Of a stretch of DNA of 64,000 nucleotides, positions 1-9,698 are shown piece by piece. The notes below the pieces were generated by a model. It was not told the origin of the DNA, made no database searches, and saw nothing but the letters and a program-made list of their open reading frames with translations. Position 1 is the first letter of the stretch, and the number at the start of each line of letters is the position of its first letter. The position numbers were made by a program, and so were the translations under genes. Source of the stretch: Paucibacter sediminis (GTDB taxonomy: Bacteria > Pseudomonadota > Gammaproteobacteria > Burkholderiales > Burkholderiaceae_C). The stretch covers positions 1,716,001 through 1,780,000 of the forward strand of contig NZ_CP116346.1 of the NCBI RefSeq assembly GCF_030254645.1, in the 5' to 3' direction.

Positions 1-165
1 CCAGTAGTTGGCGGCCTTCTGGAAGGCGAACAGCGCCTCGGCGCCATGCGGCGCCTTGCCGAAGCTGCCGCTGGTATCCCACAGCACGATGTTCAGGGCC
101 TGCGCCTGGCCGGCGCACAGCGCCAGGGCGGCCGCAGCCACGGCGCCCAATACTTGCTTCTTCAT
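1..165 (-). CDS. Secreted protein, N-terminal fragment (possible metalloprotease family)
   Basis: Only the first 55 residues are inside the window; the gene runs off the left edge. The start is supported by a GGAGAGGG Shine-Dalgarno sequence just upstream. The N-terminus is a clear Sec signal peptide: KKQ, an Ala/Leu-rich core, then a likely cleavage site after AQA. The mature part begins LNIVLWDTSGSFGKAP and continues with an Ala/Phe-rich helix ending AANYW. This opening resembles secreted zinc metalloproteases that begin with a beta-strand and a 'fQ.AA..W' helix, but no catalytic motif is visible in the fragment. The family is therefore a guess; the signal peptide is solid. Confidence 0.6.
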   Translation of the reverse strand, partial: MKKQVLGAVAAAALALCAGQAQALNIVLWDTSGSFGKAPHGAEALFAFQKAANYW

Positions 166-237
166 CTTTGATCCCTCTCCTGACGGTTGGTCTTATTGAG
201 GGTGGCAATGTAGGCGTTAGCTCATGCCGCGGCGGGA

Positions 238-263
238 GCGCACCCCTTGGTTCAAGGGGGCGC
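238..263 (-). terminator. Hairpin downstream of the WYL regulator
   Basis: An 11-bp stem with one bulged A and a 3-nt loop (core CCCCTTG-gtt-CAAGGGG) lies 32 bp past the stop of the minus-strand regulator. There is no clear T-run, so it may act as a weak terminator or only as an RNA-stabilising hairpin. A second small hairpin (ACCCGA...TCGGGT) lies next to it. Confidence 0.35.
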
Positions 264-294
264 ATTTACCCGACTTCGGGTGACTACGCATGAC

Positions 295-1242
295 TTATTG
301 CATGTGCGTCAACAAGGCCTGGGCATGGGCGGCGATGGCGCGGCGCAGCGCCGCGGGCTTGACGATGCTGAAGCCGAAGGGCAGCTGGGCGAAGTCGCGC
401 GCCATCGACGCCAGATCGTCGGCCTGGGCGCGCAGGCGCACGCCGCCGCGGCAGGGCTCCAGCACGCCCATTTCGGCATAGAGGGCGCGCCGCGCCGTGG
501 CCAGATCGGTGTGCAGCAGGGCCTCCACCGCGTGGTTGCGCGGCAGCGTGGCGATGGCGTGAGTCAGATAGCCCAGCACATCGAAATCCGCCGGGCGGCC
601 GAAGCTCACCGGCAGGGCCTCGACGGCCTGCACGCGGTCGAGCCGGAACGAGCGCACGTCCTGGCGTAGCTGGCAATAGCCCACCGCATACCAGGCGCCG
701 CCCCGGTAGGCCAGGCCGTAGACATCGAGCTCGCGCGTGCTGGCCTGCCGGTGCAGATCCAGATACTGCAGGCGCACGCGCTGCTGGGCGCGCGCGGCGG
801 TGCTCAGCGCCAGCAGCTCGGGGCTGGCGGCGCGCTGCTTGGGCGTCTTGAGGTCGAGGGCCACCACCGAGGCGATGCCCGCGACGCGCTTGCGCAGCGC
901 CGTCGGCATGACGCGCTCCAGCTTGGCCTCGCTGCTGCTGATGGCCGGCAGGATGCCGTGCAGGCCCAGCTCGCGCGCCGCGCGCAAGCCCATCGTGAGC
1001 GCGAGCGCCTCTTCGGCGCTGAACATCATGGGCGGCAGCTTGTGGCCGGCCGCCAGCGCATAGCCGCCATCGCGGCCACGCCCGGCCTGGATCGGCAGGC
1101 CCAGTTCCACCAGCTGGGCGATGTAGCGGCGCACGGTGCGCTGGTCCACGCCGAGCCGCTCGGCCAGCTCGCTGCCGGGCAGGCGCACGCGCGACTGCAG
1201 CAGCTCCAGCAGGGCAAGGACACGGCCGGTGGGTTTGCTCAT
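295..1242 (-). CDS. WYL-domain transcriptional regulator (YafY/DeoR-like HTH)
   Basis: A 315-residue regulator. The first ~60 residues form an HTH_11-type winged helix (GSELAERLGVDQRTVRRYI, then a G-rich wing RGRDGGYAL). A WYL domain follows from about residue 140 to 240 (AYRGGAWYAVGYC, RSFRLDRVQAV), then a WCX-like C-terminal part. WYL domains sense small ligands or nucleic acids in bacterial regulators. The gene is divergent from a LysE-type exporter with 86 bp between starts, the usual arrangement for a regulator controlling the exporter. That control is inferred from position only. Confidence 0.85.
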   Translation of the reverse strand: MSKPTGRVLALLELLQSRVRLPGSELAERLGVDQRTVRRYIAQLVELGLPIQAGRGRDGGYALAAGHKLPPMMFSAEEALALTMGLRAARELGLHGILPAISSSEAKLERVMPTALRKRVAGIASVVALDLKTPKQRAASPELLALSTAARAQQRVRLQYLDLHRQASTRELDVYGLAYRGGAWYAVGYCQLRQDVRSFRLDRVQAVEALPVSFGRPADFDVLGYLTHAIATLPRNHAVEALLHTDLATARRALYAEMGVLEPCRGGVRLRAQADDLASMARDFAQLPFGFSIVKPAALRRAIAAHAQALLTHMQ

Positions 1243-1328
1243 GGTGCTCGGTGGTCGATACAGGGCCGATTCTGTCCTATTTGCTTTCTAGACTGCGAGC
1301 CTTGAAGTCAACCACAAGGGAGCCGGCC
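1243..1328. promoter_or_regulatory. Divergent promoter region, WYL regulator / LysE exporter
   Basis: The 86-bp gap contains a plus-strand -10-like TAGACT at 1289-1294, the same hexamer seen before other genes in this window (for example 50726). It also holds a short ACAG-n8-CTGT inverted repeat near 1259-1274 that could be an operator. The -35 region is weak, as expected for a promoter that needs an activator. Confidence 0.4.
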
Positions 1329-1985
1329 ATGGATGCCAGCCACAGTCTCTGGATGTTTTTTCTGCTCACCCTGGGCATCATCGTGCTGCCCGGCATGGAC
1401 ATGGCCTATGTGGCCGGCCATGCCCTGCAGTCGGGCTGGCGCGGCGGCCTGCTGGCGCTGGCCGGCATCGTGGCCGGCGGGGTGGTGCATGTGCTGCTCA
1501 ACCTCAGCGGCCTCGCAGCCCTGCTGATGCTCTTGCCCGGTGCCTTTGCGCTCATGCTGGTGGCGGGTTCGCTCTACCTGGGTTGGATCGGCTGGCAGAT
1601 GCTGCGTTCGGCCTGGATGGTGGCCGCGCCGGCCGGCGCCCCGCCGGCCGCGGCCGTGAAGGCGCAGGCGCAGGCGCCGGGTCGGGTGTTTTTCAGCGGC
1701 ATGGCCAACTGCCTGCTCAACCCCAAGGCCTATGCCTTCATGCTGGCGGTGTTCCCGGCTTTTCTGCGCAGCCCGGAGCGCGCGCCGCTGGCGCAGGCGC
1801 TCTGGCTCACGCTGATCATCGCGGCCAACCAGATCGTCGTCTATGGCGCGGTGCTGCTGGCCAGCCTGGGCGCCTTGCGCGGCCAGCGCGCCGGCGGTGG
1901 CGCTGCTACTCAGCGCTGGCTGGCCGGCGGGGTGGGGGCCCTGCTGATGGGCATGGCGGCGGCCACGCTGGCGCAGCTGCGCTGA
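1329..1985 (+). CDS. LysE/RhtB-family amino-acid exporter
   Basis: A 218-residue integral membrane protein with about six hydrophobic segments. It shows the LysE-family signature near the N-terminus (GIIVLPGMDMAYVAGHALQSG) and, in the second half, the conserved GMANCLLNPKAYAFMLAVFP stretch. Family members export amino acids or homoserine lactones across the inner membrane; the substrate here cannot be told. The ATG at 1329 was chosen over an in-frame one 78 bp upstream because it has an AAGGGAG ribosome-binding site and starts immediately before the first membrane segment. Confidence 0.88.
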   Translation: MDASHSLWMFFLLTLGIIVLPGMDMAYVAGHALQSGWRGGLLALAGIVAGGVVHVLLNLSGLAALLMLLPGAFALMLVAGSLYLGWIGWQMLRSAWMVAAPAGAPPAAAVKAQAQAPGRVFFSGMANCLLNPKAYAFMLAVFPAFLRSPERAPLAQALWLTLIIAANQIVVYGAVLLASLGALRGQRAGGGAATQRWLAGGVGALLMGMAAATLAQLR

Positions 1986-2069
1986 GGCGTTGCCGCGGCC
2001 GTAGACTGTGTCCCAGGCGGCCCCGCCCCTGCCGGGCGGGTGGCCGACCGCCATTTCATCCGCATACCG

Positions 2070-3758
2070 ATGAGACACAGTCTGACGAGGCTTGGTTCGT
2101 GGCGTGGCCACGGGCGCGCGGGCATCGGCCAGCGCCTGGCGCTGAGCTATGGCGCCATCATCGTGCTGCTGGTGGCGCTGAGCGGCGCGGCGGTGCTGAA
2201 GCTCGGGGCGCTCAGCGAGACCACCCGGCAGGCCCTGCAGCAGGAATATCCCAAGACGGTGCTGATCAGCGAGGTCAACAGCCAGCTGGGCATTGCCGCG
2301 CGCGCGATGCGCAATGCGCTGATCTTCAACGAGGACGCCCAGCTTGCGCAGGCCCAGGCCGAGATCGCGGCCGCCCAGCAGCGCATGCAGGTCGCGCTCG
2401 CCACGCTGGGGGAGCGCGTCAGCGACCCGCTGGGCCGCGAGCTGCTGCGGCGCATGCAGGTCGTGCACTCGGCCTACAGCATCAACCAGGAGGACTTCAT
2501 CGGCCTGCTGAACCAGCATCGGCTGGGCGAGGCGCGCAACCTGCTCATCGTCGACCTGCATGGCTACCAGACCGACTACTTCGCGCTGCTCGAGCAGTTC
2601 AACCAGCACCAGGGCGCGCAGATGCTGGCGGCGAGCCGCCAGGTGGAGCAGGCCTATCTGGATGCGCGCCGGCTGATCGTCGCGCTGGCCGGGCTGGCGC
2701 TGCTGCTGAGCGTGCTGGTGACGGTGGCGATCACGCGCTCGCTGCTGCACCGGCTGGGCGGCGAACCCGAGTACGCGGCCGACATCGCGCGCCGCATCGC
2801 CGCCGGCGACCTGCACTCGGTGATCCGGCTGCGGCCCGCCGACCACGGCAGCCTGCTCTATGCCATGGACCAGATGCGCGCGCGCCTGATCGAGCGCGAC
2901 GATGCGCTCCGGCATGCCAATGCCGAGCTGCAGCACAGCGTCGATGTGCTCCACCAGATGCAGGGCGAGCTGGTGTCGAGCGAAAAGCTGGCGGCGCTGG
3001 GCGCCCTGGTGGCGGGCGTCGCGCATGAGCTGAACACGCCTATCGGCAACGGCCTGCTGGCGGCCAGCACCATCCAGGACGTCACCCGGGACATGGAGGC
3101 CAAGCTGGCGCATCCGCTCACGCGGCAGGCCCTGCATGCCTATGTGGGCGAGGTGCATGCCGCGGCCGACATCGTGCTGCGCAACCTGGGCCGTGCCGGC
3201 GACCTGATCACCAGCTTCAAGCAGGTGGCGGTGGACCGCGAGAGCTCGCAGCGGCGGCGCTTCCTGCTGCACGAGGTGGTGAGCGAGATCTGCCTGACGC
3301 TGCAGCCCTCGCTGCGCAAGACGCCCTTCCTGCTGCAGGCCGAACTGCCGCAGGACCTGGAGATGTACAGCTTCCCGGGGCCGCTCGGCCAGGTGCTGAC
3401 CAACCTCATCAACAACGCCGTGCTGCATGCCTTCGAGGGCCGCGATGCCGGGCTGATACGCATCGGCGCGCGCGGCCTGGAGAGCGGCTGCGTCGAGCTC
3501 TGGGTCAGCGACGACGGCTGCGGCATACCGGCCGAGCATCTGACACATGTGTTCGAGCCCTTCTTCACCACCAAGCTGGGCCATGGCGGTTCCGGCCTGG
3601 GCCTGCACATCGCATTCAACATCGTCACCGGCGTGCTGGGTGGCAAGATACGCATTGTCAGCCAGCCCGGCGAAGGCACCACGCTGCGCATGACGCTGCC
3701 GCGCCATGCGCCCGGCGCCGACGTGGCGGACGCGGTGCCGATCGCGGCCCGGCCCTGA
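2070..3758 (+). CDS. Membrane sensor histidine kinase with 4HB-type periplasmic domain
   Basis: About 562 residues. A first transmembrane helix (YGAIIVLLVALSGAAVL) precedes a ~160-residue helical periplasmic domain of the four-helix-bundle/MCP type. A second helix (LIVALAGLALLLSVLVTVAI) leads into HAMP and a coiled coil. The phosphorylated His is in VAGVAHELNTPIG. The ATPase has the N box (LINNAVLHAF), G1 (DDGCGIP) and G2 (GGSGLGLHI). There is no receiver domain and no adjacent response regulator. A TAGACT -10-like element lies at 2002-2007. An in-frame ATG at 2040 is an alternative start; neither has a good ribosome-binding site. The binding-protein gene follows after 22 bp, so the pair probably forms one operon. 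Confidence 0.88.
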   Translation: MRHSLTRLGSWRGHGRAGIGQRLALSYGAIIVLLVALSGAAVLKLGALSETTRQALQQEYPKTVLISEVNSQLGIAARAMRNALIFNEDAQLAQAQAEIAAAQQRMQVALATLGERVSDPLGRELLRRMQVVHSAYSINQEDFIGLLNQHRLGEARNLLIVDLHGYQTDYFALLEQFNQHQGAQMLAASRQVEQAYLDARRLIVALAGLALLLSVLVTVAITRSLLHRLGGEPEYAADIARRIAAGDLHSVIRLRPADHGSLLYAMDQMRARLIERDDALRHANAELQHSVDVLHQMQGELVSSEKLAALGALVAGVAHELNTPIGNGLLAASTIQDVTRDMEAKLAHPLTRQALHAYVGEVHAAADIVLRNLGRAGDLITSFKQVAVDRESSQRRRFLLHEVVSEICLTLQPSLRKTPFLLQAELPQDLEMYSFPGPLGQVLTNLINNAVLHAFEGRDAGLIRIGARGLESGCVELWVSDDGCGIPAEHLTHVFEPFFTTKLGHGGSGLGLHIAFNIVTGVLGGKIRIVSQPGEGTTLRMTLPRHAPGADVADAVPIAARP

Positions 3759-3780
3759 GGACATCGCGGAGGTCAAGCTC

Positions 3781-4779
3781 ATGCCCTACACATGCATCTT
3801 GTCGCGGCGCCGCTGTCTGCGCCGGTTTGCCGGCTTGCCCCTGCTTGCGGGCGGCTGGCCGGTGGCGGCGCAGCTCGCACCCGCGCCCTTGGTGGCCTAT
3901 CTGACGCCGGGCCTGGATCTGCCGTTCTGGCGCACCCTGGGCCGCGGCGTGCAGGCGGTGGTCGAGACCGCCGGCATGAGCTTCGAGGCGCTGGACAGCC
4001 GCAACAGTGACGAATTGCAGCTGGCCCATGCCAGCAGCGTGCTGGCGCGCGGCGCCGCCGGCCTTGTGCTCTCGCCCACCAGCAGCAAATCGGCGGTGGC
4101 GGTGCTGGACTTGGCGAGCCGCGCCAAGGTGCCCGCGGTGGTGGCCGACATCGGCAGCAATGGTGGCGACTACCTGTCCTACATCAAGTCCGACAACTAC
4201 AAGGGCGCCTACGGGGTGGGCGAGGCGATGGCGCGCGCCATGGGCGAACGCGGCTGGCGGGGCGGACAGTACGGCCTGTGCACGATCGCGCTGGACCGCA
4301 AGAACGGCCAGGACCGCACCAACGGCTTCCGCGATGCCATGCGCGAGGCCGGCTTTGGCAAGGAGGTGGTGCTGCGCCAGATGAAGAGTTATTCGACCGA
4401 GGAGACCTACGGCTTCGTGCGAGAGATGCTGGCCGCCTTCCCCAAGCTGCGGGGCCTGTTCGTCGAGGTGGACCAGCCCACGCTGGGGGCCCTGCAGGCG
4501 GTGCGCGACGCCCGGCGCAGCGCCGAGCTGCTGGTGGGCTCCTTCGACGGCATCCCGGAGTTCGTCGATCTGCTCAAGAGCAAGGCGCTGGTGGCCGTGG
4601 GCATGCAGCAGCCCTACCTGATGGGCCAGCGCGCTGCCGAGGCTTTGCTGGCGGGCCGGGCTGGCAAGCCGCCGGCCAAGCAGATCCTGGTGCCGGTGCT
4701 GATCGCCACCAGCCGCAATATCGACGAATGGCTGCCCACCGCGCGCAAGACCGTGTTCGGGCAGGAGGGTGGCATCTAA
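3781..4779 (+). CDS. Periplasmic sugar-binding-type substrate-binding protein
   Basis: A 332-residue protein with a signal peptide (arginine-rich start, then LAGGWPVAAQ) and the Peripla_BP_4/ribose-binding fold pattern: AYLTPGLDLPFWRTLGRGVQ at the N-terminus, a GLVLSPTSS hinge strand, and GSFDGIPEFVDLL near the C-terminus. The start has a GGAGG ribosome-binding site. No ABC permease or ATPase is adjacent; the only partner is the sensor kinase 22 bp upstream. This suggests a ligand receptor that reports to the kinase rather than a transporter component. That role is an inference from context. Confidence 0.85.
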   Translation: MPYTCILSRRRCLRRFAGLPLLAGGWPVAAQLAPAPLVAYLTPGLDLPFWRTLGRGVQAVVETAGMSFEALDSRNSDELQLAHASSVLARGAAGLVLSPTSSKSAVAVLDLASRAKVPAVVADIGSNGGDYLSYIKSDNYKGAYGVGEAMARAMGERGWRGGQYGLCTIALDRKNGQDRTNGFRDAMREAGFGKEVVLRQMKSYSTEETYGFVREMLAAFPKLRGLFVEVDQPTLGALQAVRDARRSAELLVGSFDGIPEFVDLLKSKALVAVGMQQPYLMGQRAAEALLAGRAGKPPAKQILVPVLIATSRNIDEWLPTARKTVFGQEGGI

Positions 4780-4786
4780 GAAACGC

Positions 4787-5644
4787 TCAGGAGGCGTGCC
4801 GCGCCAGCTCCAGCCCCAGGAGCGCACGCTTGGTCTCCGGCCCCCAGCGGTATTCGCCGAAATCGGCATTCGCGCGTATCACCCGGTGGCAGGGGATCAG
4901 GTAGGCGATCGGGTTGGCGGCCACGCAGCTGGCCACCGCGCGCACCGCCTGCGGCGCACCGGCCAGCCGCGCCAGCTGGGTATAGGACAGGACCTGGCCC
5001 TCGGGGATGCGCAAGAGCGCCTCCCAGACCTTGAGCCGCAGCGGCGTGCCGCTGAGCAGCAGGCCGATCGGGTGCTGGGGCTTGAGGCCGGCGAGGCGGC
5101 GCTGCACCTCGGTGGCCAGCGGGCGCAGGGGCTGCGCGGCCTCGTGCCAGCGCGCCTCGGGCAGCAGCGTGCGCGCCTCGTCCAGCAGCGCGGCGCTGGA
5201 GGCCTCGCGCATGAAGGCCATGCGCAGCACGCCGCGCGCGGTGCTGGCCAGCCAGACCGGGCCCAGCACCGAGTCCAGCGCCGTCCACTGCACGTCCAGG
5301 CCGCGCCCGGCCTGCTTGAACTCGCCCGGCGTCAGGCCCTCCAGGCTCAGAAACAGGTCGTGCAGGCGCGAGGGCCCCGAGAGCCCGGCGGCCAGCGCCG
5401 CCTCCAGCACCGACTCGGCGCGCAGCAGGCTCTGCTTGGCACGCGCCAGCGCCAGCGCCTGGGCAAACTCCTTGGGCGTGACCCCCGCCATGCTGACGAA
5501 GCTGCGCTGGAAGTGGAAGGGGCTGAGCCCGGCGGCATCGGCCAGTGCCTGCAGCGAGAGCGCCTCGGGCGCCGCGGCCAGCTGCTGGATGGCCTGGCGC
5601 ACGCGCTCGAAGCGGAGATCGGGGGGGGTGGCGTCTTGCATCAT
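4787..5644 (-). CDS. Ada-like AraC-HTH / O6-methylguanine-DNA methyltransferase fusion
   Basis: About 285 residues. Residues ~10-95 are an AraC-type HTH (LADAAGLSPFHFQRSFVSMAGVTPKEF, shown here in pieces: LSPFHFQRSF, GVTPKEF). The C-terminal domain is a methylguanine methyltransferase with the catalytic PCHRV motif and the helix IPEGQVLSYTQLARLAG. It repairs O6-alkylguanine by transferring the alkyl group to its own Cys. The N-terminal metal-binding phosphotriester-repair domain of full-length Ada is absent, so the methyl-phosphotriester switch of E. coli Ada is missing. Start chosen at the double-Met; a longer start at 5680 has no support. Confidence 0.88.
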   Translation of the reverse strand: MMQDATPPDLRFERVRQAIQQLAAAPEALSLQALADAAGLSPFHFQRSFVSMAGVTPKEFAQALALARAKQSLLRAESVLEAALAAGLSGPSRLHDLFLSLEGLTPGEFKQAGRGLDVQWTALDSVLGPVWLASTARGVLRMAFMREASSAALLDEARTLLPEARWHEAAQPLRPLATEVQRRLAGLKPQHPIGLLLSGTPLRLKVWEALLRIPEGQVLSYTQLARLAGAPQAVRAVASCVAANPIAYLIPCHRVIRANADFGEYRWGPETKRALLGLELARHAS

Positions 5645-5690
5645 GGAGACAGTCTGAAGGCACGCGGCGCCAGCGGCCACCCGCTTCTTG

Positions 5691-6611
5691 CTACGAAAGC
5701 CTGGTCACCCCATCCAGCTTGCAGGCATAGATGGCGTTGCGCAGCGCCGCGATCGCCTCGTAGCGCGTGAAGGTGCGGCGCCAGGCCAGCACCACGCGAC
5801 GCGTGGGCACGGGGTCCTCGAAGGGCACGAAGCGCAGATGCGGCGTGGGGTCGCGCGGCACGCTTAAAGAGGGCACCACCGTCACGCCCATGCCCGAGGC
5901 CACCATGTGCTTGATGGTTTCCAGCGAGCTGCCCTCGAAGCTCTTGCGTATGCCCTCGGCATCGGAGGAGAAGCGCGCGAACTCCGGGCAGACCTCCAGC
6001 ACATGGTCGCGGAAGCAGTGGCCGGTGCCCAGCAGCAGCATGGTCTCGTTCTTCAGCTCCTGGGTGCTGACGCTCTGGCGCTGCGCAAAGGGGTGGGGGG
6101 CAGGCACGGCGACCACGAAGGGTTCGTCATAGAGCGGCGCGATCGCCAGGCCGGTGTCGGGGAAGGGCTCGGCCATGATGGCGCAGTCCAGCTCGCCGGT
6201 GCGCAGCATCTCCAGCAGCTTGACGGTGAAGTTCTCCTGCAGCATCAGCGGCATCTGCGGGTACTGCTCGATGGTGTGCTTGACCAGCTCGGGCAGCAGA
6301 TAGGGGCCGATGGTGTAGATGATGCCCAGGCGCAGCGCGCCGGCCAGCGGGTCCTTGCCGCGCTTGGCGATCTCCTTGATGGCACTGGCCTGCTCGATCA
6401 CCGATTGCGCCTGGCGCACGATGTCTTCGCCCAGCGGCGTCACCGAGACCTCGGCGGCACCGCGCTCGAAGATCTTCACGTCCAGCTCTTCCTCGAGCTT
6501 CTTGATCGCCACCGAAAGCGTGGGTTGCGAGACGAAGCAGGCCTCGGCGGCGCGGCCGAAGTGACGTTCGCGCGCGACGGCGACGATGTAGCGCAGCTCG
6601 GTGAGCGTCAT
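5691..6611 (-). CDS. oxyR: Peroxide-sensing LysR regulator OxyR
   Basis: A 306-residue LysR protein with the N-terminal winged helix (FGRAAEACFVSQPTLSVAIK) and the OxyR redox signature GTGHCFRDHVLEVC, which holds both cysteines equivalent to E. coli C199 and C208. These form a disulfide on reaction with H2O2 and switch on antioxidant genes. It is divergent from panB with 107 bp between. In Burkholderiales oxyR is usually close to recG; here they are separated by panBC and two prolyl isomerase genes. Confidence 0.95.
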   Translation of the reverse strand: MTLTELRYIVAVARERHFGRAAEACFVSQPTLSVAIKKLEEELDVKIFERGAAEVSVTPLGEDIVRQAQSVIEQASAIKEIAKRGKDPLAGALRLGIIYTIGPYLLPELVKHTIEQYPQMPLMLQENFTVKLLEMLRTGELDCAIMAEPFPDTGLAIAPLYDEPFVVAVPAPHPFAQRQSVSTQELKNETMLLLGTGHCFRDHVLEVCPEFARFSSDAEGIRKSFEGSSLETIKHMVASGMGVTVVPSLSVPRDPTPHLRFVPFEDPVPTRRVVLAWRRTFTRYEAIAALRNAIYACKLDGVTRLS

Positions 6612-6718
6612 GCGGTGGGGCCTCCTAGGGGTGCGAGCCTACATTGTCCCCGGCTTGGTGCAAACCCGCATCGGCCCGCTACACTGCGCTCGCCCTTGAC
6701 CTTCGAGCAGCAGCCATC

Positions 6719-8369
<1,651 letters not shown>

Positions 8370-8370
8370 A

Positions 8371-8402
8371 GACCGGCTGAAGTAACAGGACGTCAGCCGG
8401 TC
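8371..8402 (+). terminator. Perfect 10-bp hairpin after panC
   Basis: GACCGGCTGA and TCAGCCGGTC are separated by 12 nt, starting 2 nt past the panC stop. A second GC-rich repeat (AACGCC...GGCGTT) follows at about 8403-8428. There is no T-run, so termination would be inefficient or Rho-aided. Confidence 0.45.
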
Positions 8403-8451
8403 AACGCCCGCGGCCGGGCCGGCGTTGCAATTCCCAACCAAGGGAGTTGCG

Positions 8452-9129
8452 ATGCGTTCTATCTATGCGGGCCTGCTGGCCCTGGCCACCGCCCTGAGCC
8501 TGGCGGCCTGCGGTGGTGGCGGCCATGACGATGGGCATGGCGGTGTGCAGTACCCGACGCCCAACCCCAACCCCAATCCGCCCACCAACAGCTGCAGCGC
8601 CACCGGCCTGGCCAAGTCGGCCGAGAGCCAGTACAGCACCGTCTGCATGCTCACGAGCAGCGGCGAGATCGTGCTGGAGCTCTATACCAGCTACGCGCCG
8701 ATCACGGTCGCGAACTTTCTGCGTTATGTGGCGGACGGCTTCTACACCAATACCCTGTTCCACCATGTCGACCGCGACTTCGTGATCCAGGGCGGTGCCT
8801 ATGCGCCGGGCATGCGCTTCAAGCCGCCGACCTATGCCCCCATCGTCAGCGAAGCCAACAACGGCCTGGGCAATCTGCCCGGCACGATCGCGATGGCGCG
8901 CCGCAGCGATGCCAACAGCGCCACCAGCCAGTTCTTCATCAACGTCAAGGACAACCCGAGCCTGGACTACCAGAGCGCGGCCAAGCCCGGCTACACGGTG
9001 TTCGGCCGCGTCATCTCGGGCATGGCCACGGTGGAGGCCATCAATGCGGTGCCGGTCTACTTCTACAGCGATGCCGACATCCAGCCGCGCCAGGAGGTGC
9101 TGGTGTACTGGGTGCAGCGCTTGAAGTGA
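8452..9129 (+). CDS. Cyclophilin-type peptidyl-prolyl isomerase, lipoprotein
   Basis: A 225-residue protein with a lipoprotein signal (lipobox LAAC, then GGGG and a His/Asp-rich and a PNPNPNP linker). The cyclophilin fold follows: GEIVLELY, APITVANFLRYV, FHHVDRDFVIQGG and SQFFINVKDN. It catalyses cis-trans isomerisation of Xaa-Pro bonds, here in the periplasm at the membrane. GGGAG six bases before the ATG supports the start. Its 3' end faces an FKBP-type isomerase gene only 9 bp away. Confidence 0.92.
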   Translation: MRSIYAGLLALATALSLAACGGGGHDDGHGGVQYPTPNPNPNPPTNSCSATGLAKSAESQYSTVCMLTSSGEIVLELYTSYAPITVANFLRYVADGFYTNTLFHHVDRDFVIQGGAYAPGMRFKPPTYAPIVSEANNGLGNLPGTIAMARRSDANSATSQFFINVKDNPSLDYQSAAKPGYTVFGRVISGMATVEAINAVPVYFYSDADIQPRQEVLVYWVQRLK

Positions 9130-9138
9130 GCCTGGGGC

Positions 9139-9615
9139 TCAGTTGACGGCCAGCAGCTCGACGTCGAACACCAGGGCGGCGTTGCCCGGGATGGTGGGCA
9201 GGCGGCCCGCCGTGCCATAGGCCAGGGCGCTGGGGATCAGCAGGGTGCGCTTGCCACCCACCTTCATGCCGACAAAGCCCTGGTCCCAGCCCGCGATGAC
9301 CTGGCCGGCACCCAGCACGAAGGTGAACGGCGTGCCGCGGTCCACCGAGCTGTCGAACTTCGTGCCCTTCTGACCGGCGGCCTTCTCGTCATACAGCCAG
9401 CCGGTGTAATGCACCGTCAGCGTCTTGCCGGCCGCCGCGGTGGCGCCGGTGCCCACCAGGGTGTCGGTGGTCTTCAGCACGATGACGGCGGCCGAACCCG
9501 AGGTATCGGCCGGGCTGCTGCTGCCACCACCGCCGCAGGCGCTCAGCAGCGCGGCGCTGGCGCCGAGGATCAAGGACAGGGCGGCACGGCGCTGGAAGGA
9601 CAGGGGGTTCATCAT
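9139..9615 (-). CDS. FKBP-type peptidyl-prolyl isomerase, lipoprotein
   Basis: A 158-residue lipoprotein (lipobox LSAC followed by GGGGSSS). One FKBP domain fills the rest: LTVHYTGWL, GTKFDSS, FVLGAGQVIAGWDQGF, VGGKRTLLIPSALAYG. It is a Pro isomerase unrelated in fold to the cyclophilin that faces it. The double Met leaves the exact start uncertain by one codon. Confidence 0.92.
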   Translation of the reverse strand: MMNPLSFQRRAALSLILGASAALLSACGGGGSSSPADTSGSAAVIVLKTTDTLVGTGATAAAGKTLTVHYTGWLYDEKAAGQKGTKFDSSVDRGTPFTFVLGAGQVIAGWDQGFVGMKVGGKRTLLIPSALAYGTAGRLPTIPGNAALVFDVELLAVN

Positions 9616-9698
9616 GAGCTGGGTTTCGTGGGAAAAAGTTCCGCGGACTATAGCGAAGCCCGCCTCGGCCTAGCGTTGGTCATGCCGGTTTGTGCGAA

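Noticed and set aside
1308-3782. Long minus-strand reading frame opposite the LysE exporter and sensor kinase
   Set aside because: Histidine/Arg/Ala-rich product with no domain; the plus strand carries two clear genes with family motifs. Such frames are common opposite GC-rich genes.
4776-5663. Alternative minus-strand frame overlapping the Ada-like gene
   Set aside because: Product is Arg/Ala-rich without the PCHRV motif; the in-frame gene with AraC and MGMT motifs is the real one.
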